Notes: a model not told the origin generated them from the sequence alone. 15,349 bases of DNA from Clostridia bacterium (GCA_900768075.1 CAAGBN010000012.1:1-15349); one strand, 5' to 3'; positions 1 through 6,919 are shown, counted from the stretch's first letter. Numbers and translations are program-made.

Positions 1-5
1 AATAT

Positions 6-81
6 GCGGATGTAGCTCATCTGGTAGAGCGCCACCTTGCCAAGGTGGAGGTAGCGAGTTCGAGCCTCGTCATCCGCTCCA
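6..81 (+). tRNA. tRNA-Gly (anticodon GCC), CCA encoded
   Basis: A complete cloverleaf can be drawn. The acceptor stem GCGGATG (6-12) pairs with CATCCGC (71-77), and 3' TCCA ends the gene. The D stem GCTC (15-18) pairs with GAGC (27-30). The anticodon stem CCACC (32-36) pairs with GGTGG (44-48) around TTGCCAA, giving anticodon GCC at 39-41. The T stem GCGAG (54-58) pairs with CTCGT (66-70) around TTCGAGC. It reads glycine GGC/GGT codons. It is followed directly by an intrinsic terminator. Its promoter lies outside the window, so it may be a single gene or the last of a cluster. Confidence 0.97.
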
Positions 82-87
82 AAAAAT

Positions 88-118
88 AGGACTTGCAAAA
101 GCAAGTCCTTATTTTTTT
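88..118 (+). terminator. Intrinsic terminator after tRNA-Gly
   Basis: A perfect 9-bp stem AGGACTTGC (88-96) / GCAAGTCCT (101-109) has an AAAA loop and is followed by TATTTTTTT. It lies 7 bases after the tRNA CCA end. Confidence 0.9.
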
Positions 119-120
119 GG

Positions 121-289
121 AAATGATGTTTGCTTTTAGCAAATGATGTTGGCTGCGCCAATGATGTTCCTTGTAGGAATGATGTCGCTTCGCTAATGTT
201 TTTCAGCAAACATCGCATCATTGCGAGTGAAACGAGCAACATCATTATGCGGAGCATAACATCACATCGCCTTTGGCGACACATCATTA
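121..289. repeat. Symmetric hairpin-tree element (ATGATGT/ACATCAT segments with inserted triloop hairpins)
   Basis: Four ATGATGT segments (123-129, 143-149, 161-167, 179-185) face four complementary segments on the right (281-287, 259-265, 239-245, 215-221) in mirror order; two are perfect, one has one mismatch and one a G-T pair. Between the segments on each arm lies a short local hairpin: TTGCT/AGCAA (130-142), TGGC/GCCA (150-160), TCCT/AGGA (168-178), an imperfect one near 186-195, then TGC..GCA (222-238), TATGC/GCATA (246-258) and TCGCC/GGCGA (267-279). The apex is ATGTTT/AAACAT (196-213). Folded, this is a spine with side hairpins at successive junctions. There is no ORF in it. It fills the gap between the tRNA terminator and the pyrophosphatase-like gene. 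It resembles a MITE-like or REP-like dispersed element, but only one copy is present here. Confidence 0.8.
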
Positions 290-324
290 AAAGCAAATAA
301 AATTTATCTCAAGGAGTGAAACCA

Positions 325-648
325 ATGCTCGGAAAAACAGTCAAAGTTATCATCGACAGACCAATGGGTACATATCATCCGAAACATAAAGACTTATACT
401 ATCCTATAAACTATGGATATATCGAGGGCGTAATCGCTCCTGACGGCGAAGAGCAGGATGCTTATGTTCTTGGTGCAGATGAACCTGTAAGTGAATTTAC
501 AGGCAAAATAATCGCTATAATCAAAAGGCTTGATGATGTGGAAGAAAAGTGGGTCGTCGCACCTGAGGATAAGACTTTCACAAAAGGGGAGATAATGAAA
601 CAAGTTGAGTTTCAGGAAAAATACTTTAAGACAGAGATTTATATGTAA
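325..648 (+). CDS. Short inorganic pyrophosphatase-like protein
   Basis: A 107-residue protein resembling the soluble class I inorganic pyrophosphatase family, which hydrolyses PPi to phosphate in the cytoplasm and pulls biosynthetic reactions forward. Recognisable parts are the YYPINYGYIEG segment (near residues 25-35), PDGEEQDAYVLG (near 39-50, corresponding to the metal-binding DGDPxD motif with the second Asp replaced by Glu) and RLDDVEEKWVVAP (near 67-79, the later acidic metal cluster). It is much shorter than typical class I enzymes (about 170-180 residues), consistent with the compact clostridial variant. ATG at 325 is chosen because AAGGAG (311-316) lies 8 bases upstream; the in-frame GTG at 316 overlaps that site. 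It converges on the acyltransferase-like gene with a shared bidirectional terminator. Activity is inferred from similarity only. Confidence 0.78.
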   Translation: MLGKTVKVIIDRPMGTYHPKHKDLYYPINYGYIEGVIAPDGEEQDAYVLGADEPVSEFTGKIIAIIKRLDDVEEKWVVAPEDKTFTKGEIMKQVEFQEKYFKTEIYM

Positions 649-654
649 ACAAAA

Positions 655-701
655 AAGTAGCAGAAATACTGCCTTATGGGGTGTCGGCGAATCTGCTACT
701 T
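655..701. terminator. Bidirectional terminator between convergent genes
   Basis: A 10-bp stem AAGTAGCAGA (655-664) / TCTGCTACTT (692-701) encloses a 27-base loop that itself can form a small GCC/GGC stem. It is preceded by AAAAAA and followed by TTTTTTT, so it can end transcription on both strands. The identical stem arms recur at 2248-2271. Confidence 0.85.
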
Positions 702-708
702 AATTTTT

Positions 709-2124
709 TTATGCCTGGAATTTTCTCTTGATACGCTCTGAAAGTGAAAGCTCAGGATTTTTGAATTTGATCTTCTTGTCGTTTTCGGGATTGTAAATCA
801 CATCGGCGTAGGCATTGGGATCGCCTACCTTGATACCCTCAATATCACTGAAATCATTATCTCTGTTGGTTTCTACAATCATATTGACTCCGAGAGAAAT
901 AAGCTTTTCCATTAACTCTCTTTCAACAATATCTTCTTTAAAACAGTTGGAGAAAGTAAATGTAAGGGTGTCATCTATTGAAGCGATACCGCAACGAGTG
1001 CCGTTGACAAGGCCGGCACCAACATAAACAAAGAGTCTGTTTACATGCTCTTTCATTTCATCGGGCATACCTGAGGGACCGAGGTTGGTTAACAGTACGC
1101 TGGTTGAACGCTCGGCAGCAAGATTAAAGCCGATTTTAATGGCTGTGTTTTTAATTGCAAGAGGTACATATTTGAGCTTGTTTGACTGAATATCAACTGT
1201 CTGAGTGATAAAAGAGTGCAGAGAATCGTAGTCATTTGCTTCTCTTAACTGTGTGCTTATAGACTTGAGTAATTCTTCAAAGGTATAGCCCTCGGGGCGG
1301 TAGGGGATTTTGATAGGCAGTGAAGCTACGAAGTTTCTCAGAGATGCACTGGGGAAAAGCTTTCTCAGGTTAAGAGGAATCTGTGCGATGATATCTTCTT
1401 GGCTCTTGCCGTCCGCAAGCTGTTTTTTGCAGTGGATTTCAACTAAAACAGCAGCTAAAAACTCAGTTACAGTTACACCGTAGTTCTTGCTGATTGCATG
1501 AAGCTCTTTGAAGGACATAGTAAGAGTTGTATAATTAGCTGTGTACAAGGGCATACTTGTTCCGCCCATATGGTAAGCGACACCGTCACCAAGCTTGGTG
1601 GTTTTGTCAGATGTGGCGTAACGCTCGTATGCATCCTCCATTTCCTCTGCTGTAGGCTCATCGTTTACATTGAGCACAAACTGATTGTAAGGTATGCTGT
1701 AACCCTTAAGTCTCAGATATTCACCGATGAGAGTAAACATAAAGGTTGATACACCGAATCCGTCTGCAAGTGAATGGTAAACGTCAGCATTAACACGGTT
1801 GCGATGATAATATATTCTGAATGGGAAACCGTTATTTTCATTTAAAACAACTCTGTAACAACAGTTTCTGATGTCAGGATAAACAGGACAGTCCATATTG
1901 TTGATTTCAAAGTAATTGCGGAAAAAGCCGTTTCTGATACGCACCTTGAATGTGGGAATTCTGTTGAGGGTTTTATCCAATGCTTTTTTTAAAAGAACAG
2001 GATCTATTTCCTCCTTGAGCTCAACAGATAAACGGTAAACATTAGACCAACGGTTTGAATTCTGACCGGGGTAAAATTTACCTGCGTTATCCAGTGCCAG
2101 AGTTTCAAATGGTAATTTTGCCAT
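709..2124 (-). CDS. Condensation / alcohol-acetyltransferase-like protein
   Basis: A 471-residue protein of the CoA-dependent acyltransferase fold (chloramphenicol-acetyltransferase, condensation-domain, PapA and alcohol-acetyltransferase relatives). The key feature is YHSLADG near residues 116-122, a variant of the family's HHxxxDG active-site motif in which the second His (H117) and the Asp (D121) are kept and the first His is Tyr. The start MAKLPFETLALDNAG and the internal FVASLPIKIPY segment also suit this fold, and no membrane segment or signal peptide is seen. A likely function is transfer of an acyl group to an alcohol or amine; substrate and pathway are unknown. ATG at 2124 follows an AAAGGA site and a consensus promoter. 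It stands alone between terminators on both sides, so it is a monocistronic unit with no pathway context. Confidence 0.72.
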   Translation of the reverse strand: MAKLPFETLALDNAGKFYPGQNSNRWSNVYRLSVELKEEIDPVLLKKALDKTLNRIPTFKVRIRNGFFRNYFEINNMDCPVYPDIRNCCYRVVLNENNGFPFRIYYHRNRVNADVYHSLADGFGVSTFMFTLIGEYLRLKGYSIPYNQFVLNVNDEPTAEEMEDAYERYATSDKTTKLGDGVAYHMGGTSMPLYTANYTTLTMSFKELHAISKNYGVTVTEFLAAVLVEIHCKKQLADGKSQEDIIAQIPLNLRKLFPSASLRNFVASLPIKIPYRPEGYTFEELLKSISTQLREANDYDSLHSFITQTVDIQSNKLKYVPLAIKNTAIKIGFNLAAERSTSVLLTNLGPSGMPDEMKEHVNRLFVYVGAGLVNGTRCGIASIDDTLTFTFSNCFKEDIVERELMEKLISLGVNMIVETNRDNDFSDIEGIKVGDPNAYADVIYNPENDKKIKFKNPELSLSERIKRKFQA

Positions 2125-2162
2125 AAAATTAAATCCTTTCGCCGATTTATTTCTTAAAATTT

Positions 2163-2191
2163 ATTATACTATGATTCGACATTTTCTGCAA
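2163..2191 (-). promoter_or_regulatory. Sigma-A promoter of the acyltransferase-like gene
   Basis: On the minus strand, -35 TTGCAG (2186-2191), a 17-base spacer and a perfect -10 TATAAT (2163-2168) lie about 40 bases upstream of the start codon. Confidence 0.82.
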
Positions 2192-2247
2192 TAGGGAATA
2201 AAAAGAAAGCTGATAAGTTTTTATATGCTGTATTTTTGAAAAGCAAA

Positions 2248-2271
2248 AAGTAGCAGAAAAATCTGCTACTT
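2248..2271 (-). terminator. Terminator of the ABC exporter gene
   Basis: Arms AAGTAGCAGA / TCTGCTACTT enclose an AAAA loop; on the minus strand the stem is followed by a T-rich tract ending in TTTTTGC. It is about 75 bases beyond the ABC stop codon, after repeat copy A. The arms are identical to those of the terminator at 655-701. Confidence 0.78.
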
Positions 2272-2284
2272 CCTTTTTTGTTAT

Positions 2285-2345
2285 GTTCGTCGTGGGACAT
2301 TGCTTTTGCCAGCACTCAAAAGTGACACAAAATGCGCTGATTTTT
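2285..2345 (-). repeat. Post-stop hairpin repeat, copy A (diverged)
   Basis: Read on the minus strand it begins 6 bases after the ABC gene's stop with CAGCGCATTTTG, then a CTTTTG ... CAAAAG stem around GAGTGCTGG, then a degraded tail (CCCACGACGAACA). It aligns with the better-preserved copies at 4277-4336, 8317-8378, 10546-10604 and 14614-14679. It is the most divergent of the gene-end copies. Confidence 0.6.
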
Positions 2346-4100
2346 TCAGCTCTCTAAATCTGTGCTGATATCATAGAGCTTTTTGTAAATTCCGTCCTTT
2401 GAAAGAAGCTCCTCGTGAGTGCCCTGTTCTTCGATGCCTTTATCGGTCAGAACAATAATACGGGTTGCATTTCTTATTGTTGAGAGTCTATGAGCTATTG
2501 TAAAGGTTGTTCTGCCTTTAGTAAGCTCTGCAAGTGAGTGCTTGATATACTGCTCACTTTCGTTATCGAGAGCTGATGTTGCCTCATCGAGGACGATAAT
2601 AGGCGGATTCTTTATAAATACTCGTGATATGCTGATACGTTGCTTCTGTCCGCCTGAAAGCATAACACCTCTTTCACCGATGTATGTGTCATAGCCTTGG
2701 GGGAGAGTCATAATGAAATCGTGAGCACCTGCTCGTTTTGCGGCTTCCATAGCCTGCTCTCTTGTGGCGTCAGGTGCACCGTAAAGGATGTTTTCTATAA
2801 CTGTACCCGAGAAGAGGTAAACATCCTGCTGTACAACACCGATAGCCTGTCTTAAAGAATGAAGATTGATATCATTGATATCCTTGCCATCGATGGTGAT
2901 ACGGCCTTCTTTGAGCTCATAGAAGCGTGAAATAAGAGAGCACATTGTTGTTTTACCGCCACCCGAGGGACCTACGATAGCGATGTTTTCGCCTTGCTTA
3001 ATGCTGAGATTAAGGTTGGCGAGTACGTCACCCTTTTCTTCTTCGTAGCTGAAGGTTACATTTTCAAAGTTGATGTCGCCCTTGATATTTTCAAAGGTAT
3101 CGGGTGAGCTGTAGCCTTCTTCTGAGGGCACTTCCATTACCTCGGCAAAACGCTCGATGCCTGTCATACCTTTTTCGAATTGCTCGGTGAATTCCACGAT
3201 TCTCTTGATTGCAGCGATAAGCATACCGATATAAAGAAGATAAGCTGTCATATCGGCAGCAGTGATTTTGCCTGTCATAAGGAAGTAACCGCCAAGGAGT
3301 ATCATTACCACATACATAAGACCGTCAAACATTCTTACAACACAGTTGAGCATAGCCATATAGCGGTATGAGTCTTTCTGTACCTGGGCAAATTCAGTGC
3401 TTCGGGTGTTGAATTTATCTTCTTCTGTCTTTTCGTTGGCAAAGGATTTAACTACCCTGATACCGAGCAATGAAGTCTCTGTCTGTGCATTGACCTCACC
3501 TGCGATAACTCGTCTTTCCTTGAATATCTTTCTCATTTTACGGCGGAAATACAGTGAGCCGTAGAAGATAATGGGAATAGCAACAAAGGTTGAAACTGTA
3601 AGCAAGGGATTGATACCTGCAAGAATAATAAATGATGCAGTGACCTTGATACCTGCGATGAAAAATTCCTCGGGGCAGTGGTGAGCAAATTCGACCACAT
3701 CGAAAAGGTCGGTTGTGATTCTTGACATAAGCTGACCGACTTTAGTTTTATCGAAATAGCTGAAGGGTACTGTCAGCAGGTGTGCGAACATATCCTCGCG
3801 CATATCTTTTTCGATTTTTACGCCCATTCCGTGACCGATATAGATCATATAATAGCCTGCAGTCATATCGATGAGCTTCAGCACAGCGTACACTGCCGTA
3901 AGAGTGAGGATAAGCTCGAGGGTAAGTTTAGATATATCTGTGGTTGCGATGCTTGTGATTTCACGGACAATCATAGGCAGGACGATTTCACAGCCTGTTG
4001 TCAGTGCTGCACAGAAAAGGTCAAGAGCAAGTACTGCTTTGTGTTTTTTGAAGTATGGGATGAAGTGCTTTTTAAGCATACCTTTTTTAGTTGGTTTCAT
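2346..4100 (-). CDS. ABC exporter half-transporter (fused permease and ATPase)
   Basis: About 584 residues in the usual exporter order: a six-helix transmembrane domain (roughly residues 20-310) followed by a nucleotide-binding domain. Numbered from the upstream GTG, the NBD has Walker A GPSGGGKTT at 380-388, Q-loop QQD near 427, signature LSGGQKQR at 484-491, Walker B IIVLDEA at 504-510, D-loop SALD and the switch His in IAHRLS at 540, all intact. Such proteins dimerise in the membrane and export lipids, peptides or drugs; the substrate cannot be read from sequence. ATG at 4100 is preferred over GTG at 4109 because AGGTG (4107-4111), which contains that GTG, is the only site at correct spacing. 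It is a lone gene, whereas heterodimeric exporters are usually paired, so a homodimer is likely. Confidence 0.9.
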   Translation of the reverse strand: MKPTKKGMLKKHFIPYFKKHKAVLALDLFCAALTTGCEIVLPMIVREITSIATTDISKLTLELILTLTAVYAVLKLIDMTAGYYMIYIGHGMGVKIEKDMREDMFAHLLTVPFSYFDKTKVGQLMSRITTDLFDVVEFAHHCPEEFFIAGIKVTASFIILAGINPLLTVSTFVAIPIIFYGSLYFRRKMRKIFKERRVIAGEVNAQTETSLLGIRVVKSFANEKTEEDKFNTRSTEFAQVQKDSYRYMAMLNCVVRMFDGLMYVVMILLGGYFLMTGKITAADMTAYLLYIGMLIAAIKRIVEFTEQFEKGMTGIERFAEVMEVPSEEGYSSPDTFENIKGDINFENVTFSYEEEKGDVLANLNLSIKQGENIAIVGPSGGGKTTMCSLISRFYELKEGRITIDGKDINDINLHSLRQAIGVVQQDVYLFSGTVIENILYGAPDATREQAMEAAKRAGAHDFIMTLPQGYDTYIGERGVMLSGGQKQRISISRVFIKNPPIIVLDEATSALDNESEQYIKHSLAELTKGRTTFTIAHRLSTIRNATRIIVLTDKGIEEQGTHEELLSKDGIYKKLYDISTDLES

Positions 4101-4137
4101 AGTATTCACCTGAAAAAAATAAAATAAGGAAAATTCT

Positions 4138-4190
4138 TTTGATTACTTTTCTTATAAGAAAAGTAATGCCTGTCCGGCGAGGACAATATA
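4138..4190 (+). repeat. Post-stop hairpin repeat, copy B (perfect-palindrome variant)
   Basis: Positions 4142-4167 form a perfect 26-base palindrome (half-site ATTACTTTTCTTA), followed by GCCTGTCCGGCGAGGACAATA, which matches the tail of copy F. The GGCGCYAGC loop block of other copies is missing and the stem simply closes on itself. It points rightward, behind no gene: upstream is the start of the leftward ABC gene. With copy C it forms a tail-to-tail pair inside the 287-base gap 4101-4387. The 85 bases between the two copies hold no gene or terminator that I can recognise. Confidence 0.6.
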
Positions 4191-4276
4191 AAAAACTAAT
4201 AATGATTTTTAACGCTAGCCACGAGAGACGAGTGAAAAGCCATACAAAGTAAAAAATCGATAATTATATTCTTCAG

Positions 4277-4336
4277 CGCTCGCCGCGGGGCGTCACTTTT
4301 TGCTAGCGCCAAAAAAGTGACCAAAAACGCGCTGTT
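4277..4336 (-). repeat. Post-stop hairpin repeat, copy C
   Basis: On the minus strand it begins with AAACAGCGCGTTTTTGG. The perfect arms GTCACTTTTTTG / CAAAAAGTGAC enclose GCGCTAG, followed by GCCCCGCGGCGAGCG. It is about 50 bases downstream of lysC, beyond the lysC terminator. Confidence 0.75.
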
Positions 4337-4354
4337 TCTTATCCTAACTAATAA

Positions 4355-4380
4355 AAGGCTACCACTTGCGTAGCAGCCTT
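4355..4380 (-). terminator. Terminator of the hom-lysC operon
   Basis: On the minus strand an 11-bp stem AAGGCTGCTAC / GTGGTAGCCTT (two G-U pairs, GCAA loop) is followed by TTATTAG. It starts 7 bases beyond the lysC stop codon. Confidence 0.8.
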
Positions 4381-4387
4381 TACACTA

Positions 4388-4855
4388 TTAACCGAAGAAT
4401 GCAGCGTGAACAGCTGAAACTGCCTTATCAGCAAGTGTCTTGTCGATAAGAACGCTGATTGTGATTTCACTTGTTGAAATCATGCTGATGTTGATGCCTG
4501 CTTCATAGAGAGCGCCAAACATCTTTGATGCTGTGCCTGAGTGTGACTGCATACCAGCACCAACGATTGAAATCTTAGCAACTGTTGTGTCGCTTGAAAC
4601 AACTGCACCTTCCATTGAGAAGATGTCGTTAAGAATTTCTACTGCTTCGTCAGCGTTTGAAGCAGCACATGTGAATGAGATATCCTTTGTGCCGTCACGG
4701 CCTACTGACTGAAGAATTACGTCAATGTTGATACCCTTCTGAGCAAGTCTTGAGAACATCTTGAATGCGTTGCCGGGGATGTCCTTCATACCTACTACTG
4801 AAATTCTTGCGATATCTGTATCTTTTGTTACGCCTCTGATTAACATTTTTTCCAT
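4388..4855 (-). CDS. Probable internal-start beta subunit of aspartate kinase (ACT domains only)
   Basis: In frame within lysC, codon 246 is ATG (4853-4855), followed by EKMLIRGVTKDTD. On the minus strand GAGAGG (with T, 4863-4869) lies 8 bases upstream. Translation here would give a 155-residue protein containing only the regulatory ACT domains. Established knowledge: Bacillus subtilis aspartokinase II is an alpha2beta2 enzyme whose beta subunit is translated from an in-frame internal start at about this codon. The coincidence of position, start codon and ribosome site supports the same arrangement; expression is inferred. Confidence 0.55.
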   Translation of the reverse strand: MEKMLIRGVTKDTDIARISVVGMKDIPGNAFKMFSRLAQKGINIDVILQSVGRDGTKDISFTCAASNADEAVEILNDIFSMEGAVVSSDTTVAKISIVGAGMQSHSGTASKMFGALYEAGINISMISTSEITISVLIDKTLADKAVSAVHAAFFG

Positions 4856-5590
4856 AGTTGCTACCTCTCTTACTATTGTACCGGGCTCTCTTACAAGGCT
4901 TGAGAGCACTTCTAATTCTACATTATATTTTTTTGCCATTTCAACGCTGCGGTTGTTGAGTACCTGAGCGCCGAGTGTTGCGAATTCAAGCATTTCATCA
5001 TAAGTGATGTCTGTGAGCTTGCGTGTGTTTTCAACCTTTCTGGGGTCAGCGGTATAAACACCTGAAACGTCTGTGTAAATCTGACAGCGATCTGCGTGAA
5101 GAGCAGCTGCAATAGCAACAGCACTTGTGTCTGAACCGCCTCTGCCGAGGGTTGTGAGGTCATCGTATTTGTTAAGACCCTGGAAGCCTGCAACGATGAC
5201 GATCTTTTTCTTGTCAAGCTCGCTCTGAAGTCTCTCAGTGTTAACCTTGCTGATTCTTGCAGAGCCGTAAGCAGCGTTGGTTTCGAAGCCTGCCTGCCAA
5301 CCGAGAAGTGAGATTACAGGATAGCCGAGGCTTTCGATAGCCATAGCAAGAAGTGAGATTGAAATCTGCTCACCCGCTGTAAGAAGCATATCCATTTCTC
5401 TTTTTGAAGCCTTTGGATTGATTTCCGCAGCCTTTTCGATAAGGTCGTCAGTTGTATCGCCCTGAGCTGAAACAACTACAACAACGTTGTTGCCTTCTTT
5501 ATAAGTATCTGTGATGATACGGGCAACGTTCATAACTCTTTCTGCATTTGCAACAGAAGAGCCGCCGAATTTCTGTACTATGAGTGACAT
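4388..5590 (-). CDS. lysC: Aspartate kinase, Bacillus LysC type
   Basis: A 400-residue aspartokinase phosphorylates L-aspartate with ATP to give 4-aspartyl phosphate, the first step to lysine, threonine, methionine and diaminopimelate. The kinase domain shows KFGGSS (7-12), TLGRGGSDTSAVA (147-159, substrate binding) and DVSGVYTADPR (174-184, ATP binding). Two ACT domains follow (about residues 260-400), as in monofunctional feedback-inhibited enzymes; which amino acid inhibits is not readable. ATG at 5590 is preceded by AGGAGG at good spacing. It is the second gene of a leftward operon, 42 bases after hom. An in-frame ATG at codon 246 has its own ribosome binding site and may give a separate beta subunit (listed separately). 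No lysine riboswitch is seen ahead of it. Confidence 0.96.
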   Translation of the reverse strand: MSLIVQKFGGSSVANAERVMNVARIITDTYKEGNNVVVVVSAQGDTTDDLIEKAAEINPKASKREMDMLLTAGEQISISLLAMAIESLGYPVISLLGWQAGFETNAAYGSARISKVNTERLQSELDKKKIVIVAGFQGLNKYDDLTTLGRGGSDTSAVAIAAALHADRCQIYTDVSGVYTADPRKVENTRKLTDITYDEMLEFATLGAQVLNNRSVEMAKKYNVELEVLSSLVREPGTIVREVATMEKMLIRGVTKDTDIARISVVGMKDIPGNAFKMFSRLAQKGINIDVILQSVGRDGTKDISFTCAASNADEAVEILNDIFSMEGAVVSSDTTVAKISIVGAGMQSHSGTASKMFGALYEAGINISMISTSEITISVLIDKTLADKAVSAVHAAFFG

Positions 5591-5632
5591 ATAAATCCTC
5601 CTGATTTATTTGAATAAAAAATGATTGATAAA

Positions 5633-6853
5633 TTAATAGTCTGATGTTCTGATAACACCGAGAACATTCATTGAAAGACTGTCGAGCTTTTCTCTGAGAT
5701 CTTTTTCTTTAGCTGTAGCTGTGATGAAAGCGATTTCATCAGCAGGCTGATTTTCTCTTTCGAGATACTGTACACTGCCGAAAGCTTTTTCAATAGCAGC
5801 TTTGTCGCTACCCTGAACTCTGACATAAAGAGCTGTTTCACAGTCGAGATAGTCAGCAAGATAGTTTTCCTTTGCATCGTCCCAGCCGAAGAACTTTCTG
5901 TCGGTATCGTAGGAAGCACAGTCAATAACGTCGCCTACAACTGCTGATGCTGTTGCAAGTGAGCCTGCGCCCTTACCGTACATAAGAATATCGCCTGTAG
6001 CGTCGCCACGAACGAGACAAGCATTGAAAACGCCGTTTACGCCTGAAAGCATGCTTTCATTTCTGATGAGACGGGGAGATACCATAACAACGATTTTATC
6101 GTCGGCAAGTTTCTTTGTCATAGCGATAAGCTTGATTACACTGTCGTATGATGCAGCGTAAGCTACGTCTTCAAGAGTAATCTTTGAAATACCCTCGCTG
6201 TAAACTCCGTCGGGATAAACGTGATAGCCGAAAGCAAGAGATGCGAGAATGCAGATCTTTCTCATAGCGTCAAGACCTTCAACGTCTGCTGTGGGATCCT
6301 TTTCGGCATAGCCTTTTTCCTGTGCAAGCTTAAGAGCATCTGCAAAGCTCATGCCGTCTACTATCATTTTAGTCAGAATGAAGTTAGATGTTCCGTTAAG
6401 AATACCTGCAACCTCTGAAATTCTGTTACCTGCAAGGCAACGGCTCATAGGTCTGATGATGGGAATACCGCCACCGACTGAAGCTTCAAAAAGGAAGTTG
6501 ACGTTGTTTTTCTTGGCTGCCTCAAGAAGCTCATAGCCCTTTGTTGCAACAAGCTCTTTGTTTGAAGATACAACGTGCTTACCTTTGTTGAGACAAGCAA
6601 GAACAAAGTCGAAAGCAGGCTTAACACCGCCCATTGTTTCAACGACGATGTCAATAGTGTCATCGTTAAGAATATCATCAAAGTTTTTGGTGATTATATT
6701 CTCATATTCGTTGCCTGTAAAATCTCTGATATCGAGGATTCTGGCAACCTTTAAAGAAACATTACTGTTCTTTAAAATTGAATCTGAATTGATTTTAATA
6801 ACTTCAGCAACGCCTGAACCGACAACGCCGAAGCCTAAAATTGCTATATTCAT
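5633..6853 (-). CDS. hom: Homoserine dehydrogenase
   Basis: A 406-residue NAD(P)-dependent enzyme reduces aspartate semialdehyde to homoserine, the branch point to threonine and methionine. The N-terminal Rossmann motif GFGVVGSG is at 7-14. SNKELVATKG (97-106), SVGGGIPIIRPM (125-136), GILNGTSNFILTKM (150-163) and GYAEKDPTADVEGLDAMRK (181-199) are the conserved catalytic-domain blocks. The C-terminal 70 or so residues look like an ACT domain, as in feedback-regulated Gram-positive Hom. It is the first gene of the hom-lysC operon, with a 42-base gap before lysC. ATG at 6853 is the first of the Rossmann fold; the ribosome site is weak (AAAGG at 12 bases, or GAAAAG closer). No asd, thrB or thrC is adjacent, so the pathway is scattered. 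Confidence 0.96.
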   Translation of the reverse strand: MNIAILGFGVVGSGVAEVIKINSDSILKNSNVSLKVARILDIRDFTGNEYENIITKNFDDILNDDTIDIVVETMGGVKPAFDFVLACLNKGKHVVSSNKELVATKGYELLEAAKKNNVNFLFEASVGGGIPIIRPMSRCLAGNRISEVAGILNGTSNFILTKMIVDGMSFADALKLAQEKGYAEKDPTADVEGLDAMRKICILASLAFGYHVYPDGVYSEGISKITLEDVAYAASYDSVIKLIAMTKKLADDKIVVMVSPRLIRNESMLSGVNGVFNACLVRGDATGDILMYGKGAGSLATASAVVGDVIDCASYDTDRKFFGWDDAKENYLADYLDCETALYVRVQGSDKAAIEKAFGSVQYLERENQPADEIAFITATAKEKDLREKLDSLSMNVLGVIRTSDY

Positions 6854-6872
6854 ATCTTTTCACTGCCTTTCT

Positions 6873-6919
6873 ACACTGTAAAGTGTGAAATATACGTTAT
6901 ATAATAACACATATTTCAA
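6873..6919 (-). promoter_or_regulatory. Putative hom promoter with small palindrome
   Basis: On the minus strand TTGAAA (6914-6919) stands 17-19 bases from a CGTATATT stretch (6889-6896) that could be a poor -10. Just downstream ACACT-TTAC-AGTGT (6873-6886) forms a short inverted repeat in the presumed leader, which could be an operator or a hairpin. Neither element is strong. Confidence 0.35.

Noticed and set aside
121..289. Direct ATGATGT repeats at about 18-20 base spacing as a CRISPR array
   Set aside because: Repeats are only 7 bases, spacers are self-complementary hairpins, and the second half is inverted; this is a palindrome, not an array.
316..324. GTG at 316 as the start of the pyrophosphatase-like gene
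   Set aside because: It overlaps the AAGGAG ribosome site; ATG at 325 is correctly spaced from that site.
3780..4127. Plus-strand open frame antisense to the ABC gene
   Set aside because: It is the opposite-strand shadow of a clearly conserved ABC exporter, with Cys/His-rich low-quality composition and no ribosome site.
5591..5632. Lysine riboswitch or attenuator ahead of lysC
   Set aside because: The hom-lysC gap is only 42 bases and contains just the ribosome site; the hom leader is also too short and lacks the known riboswitch elements.
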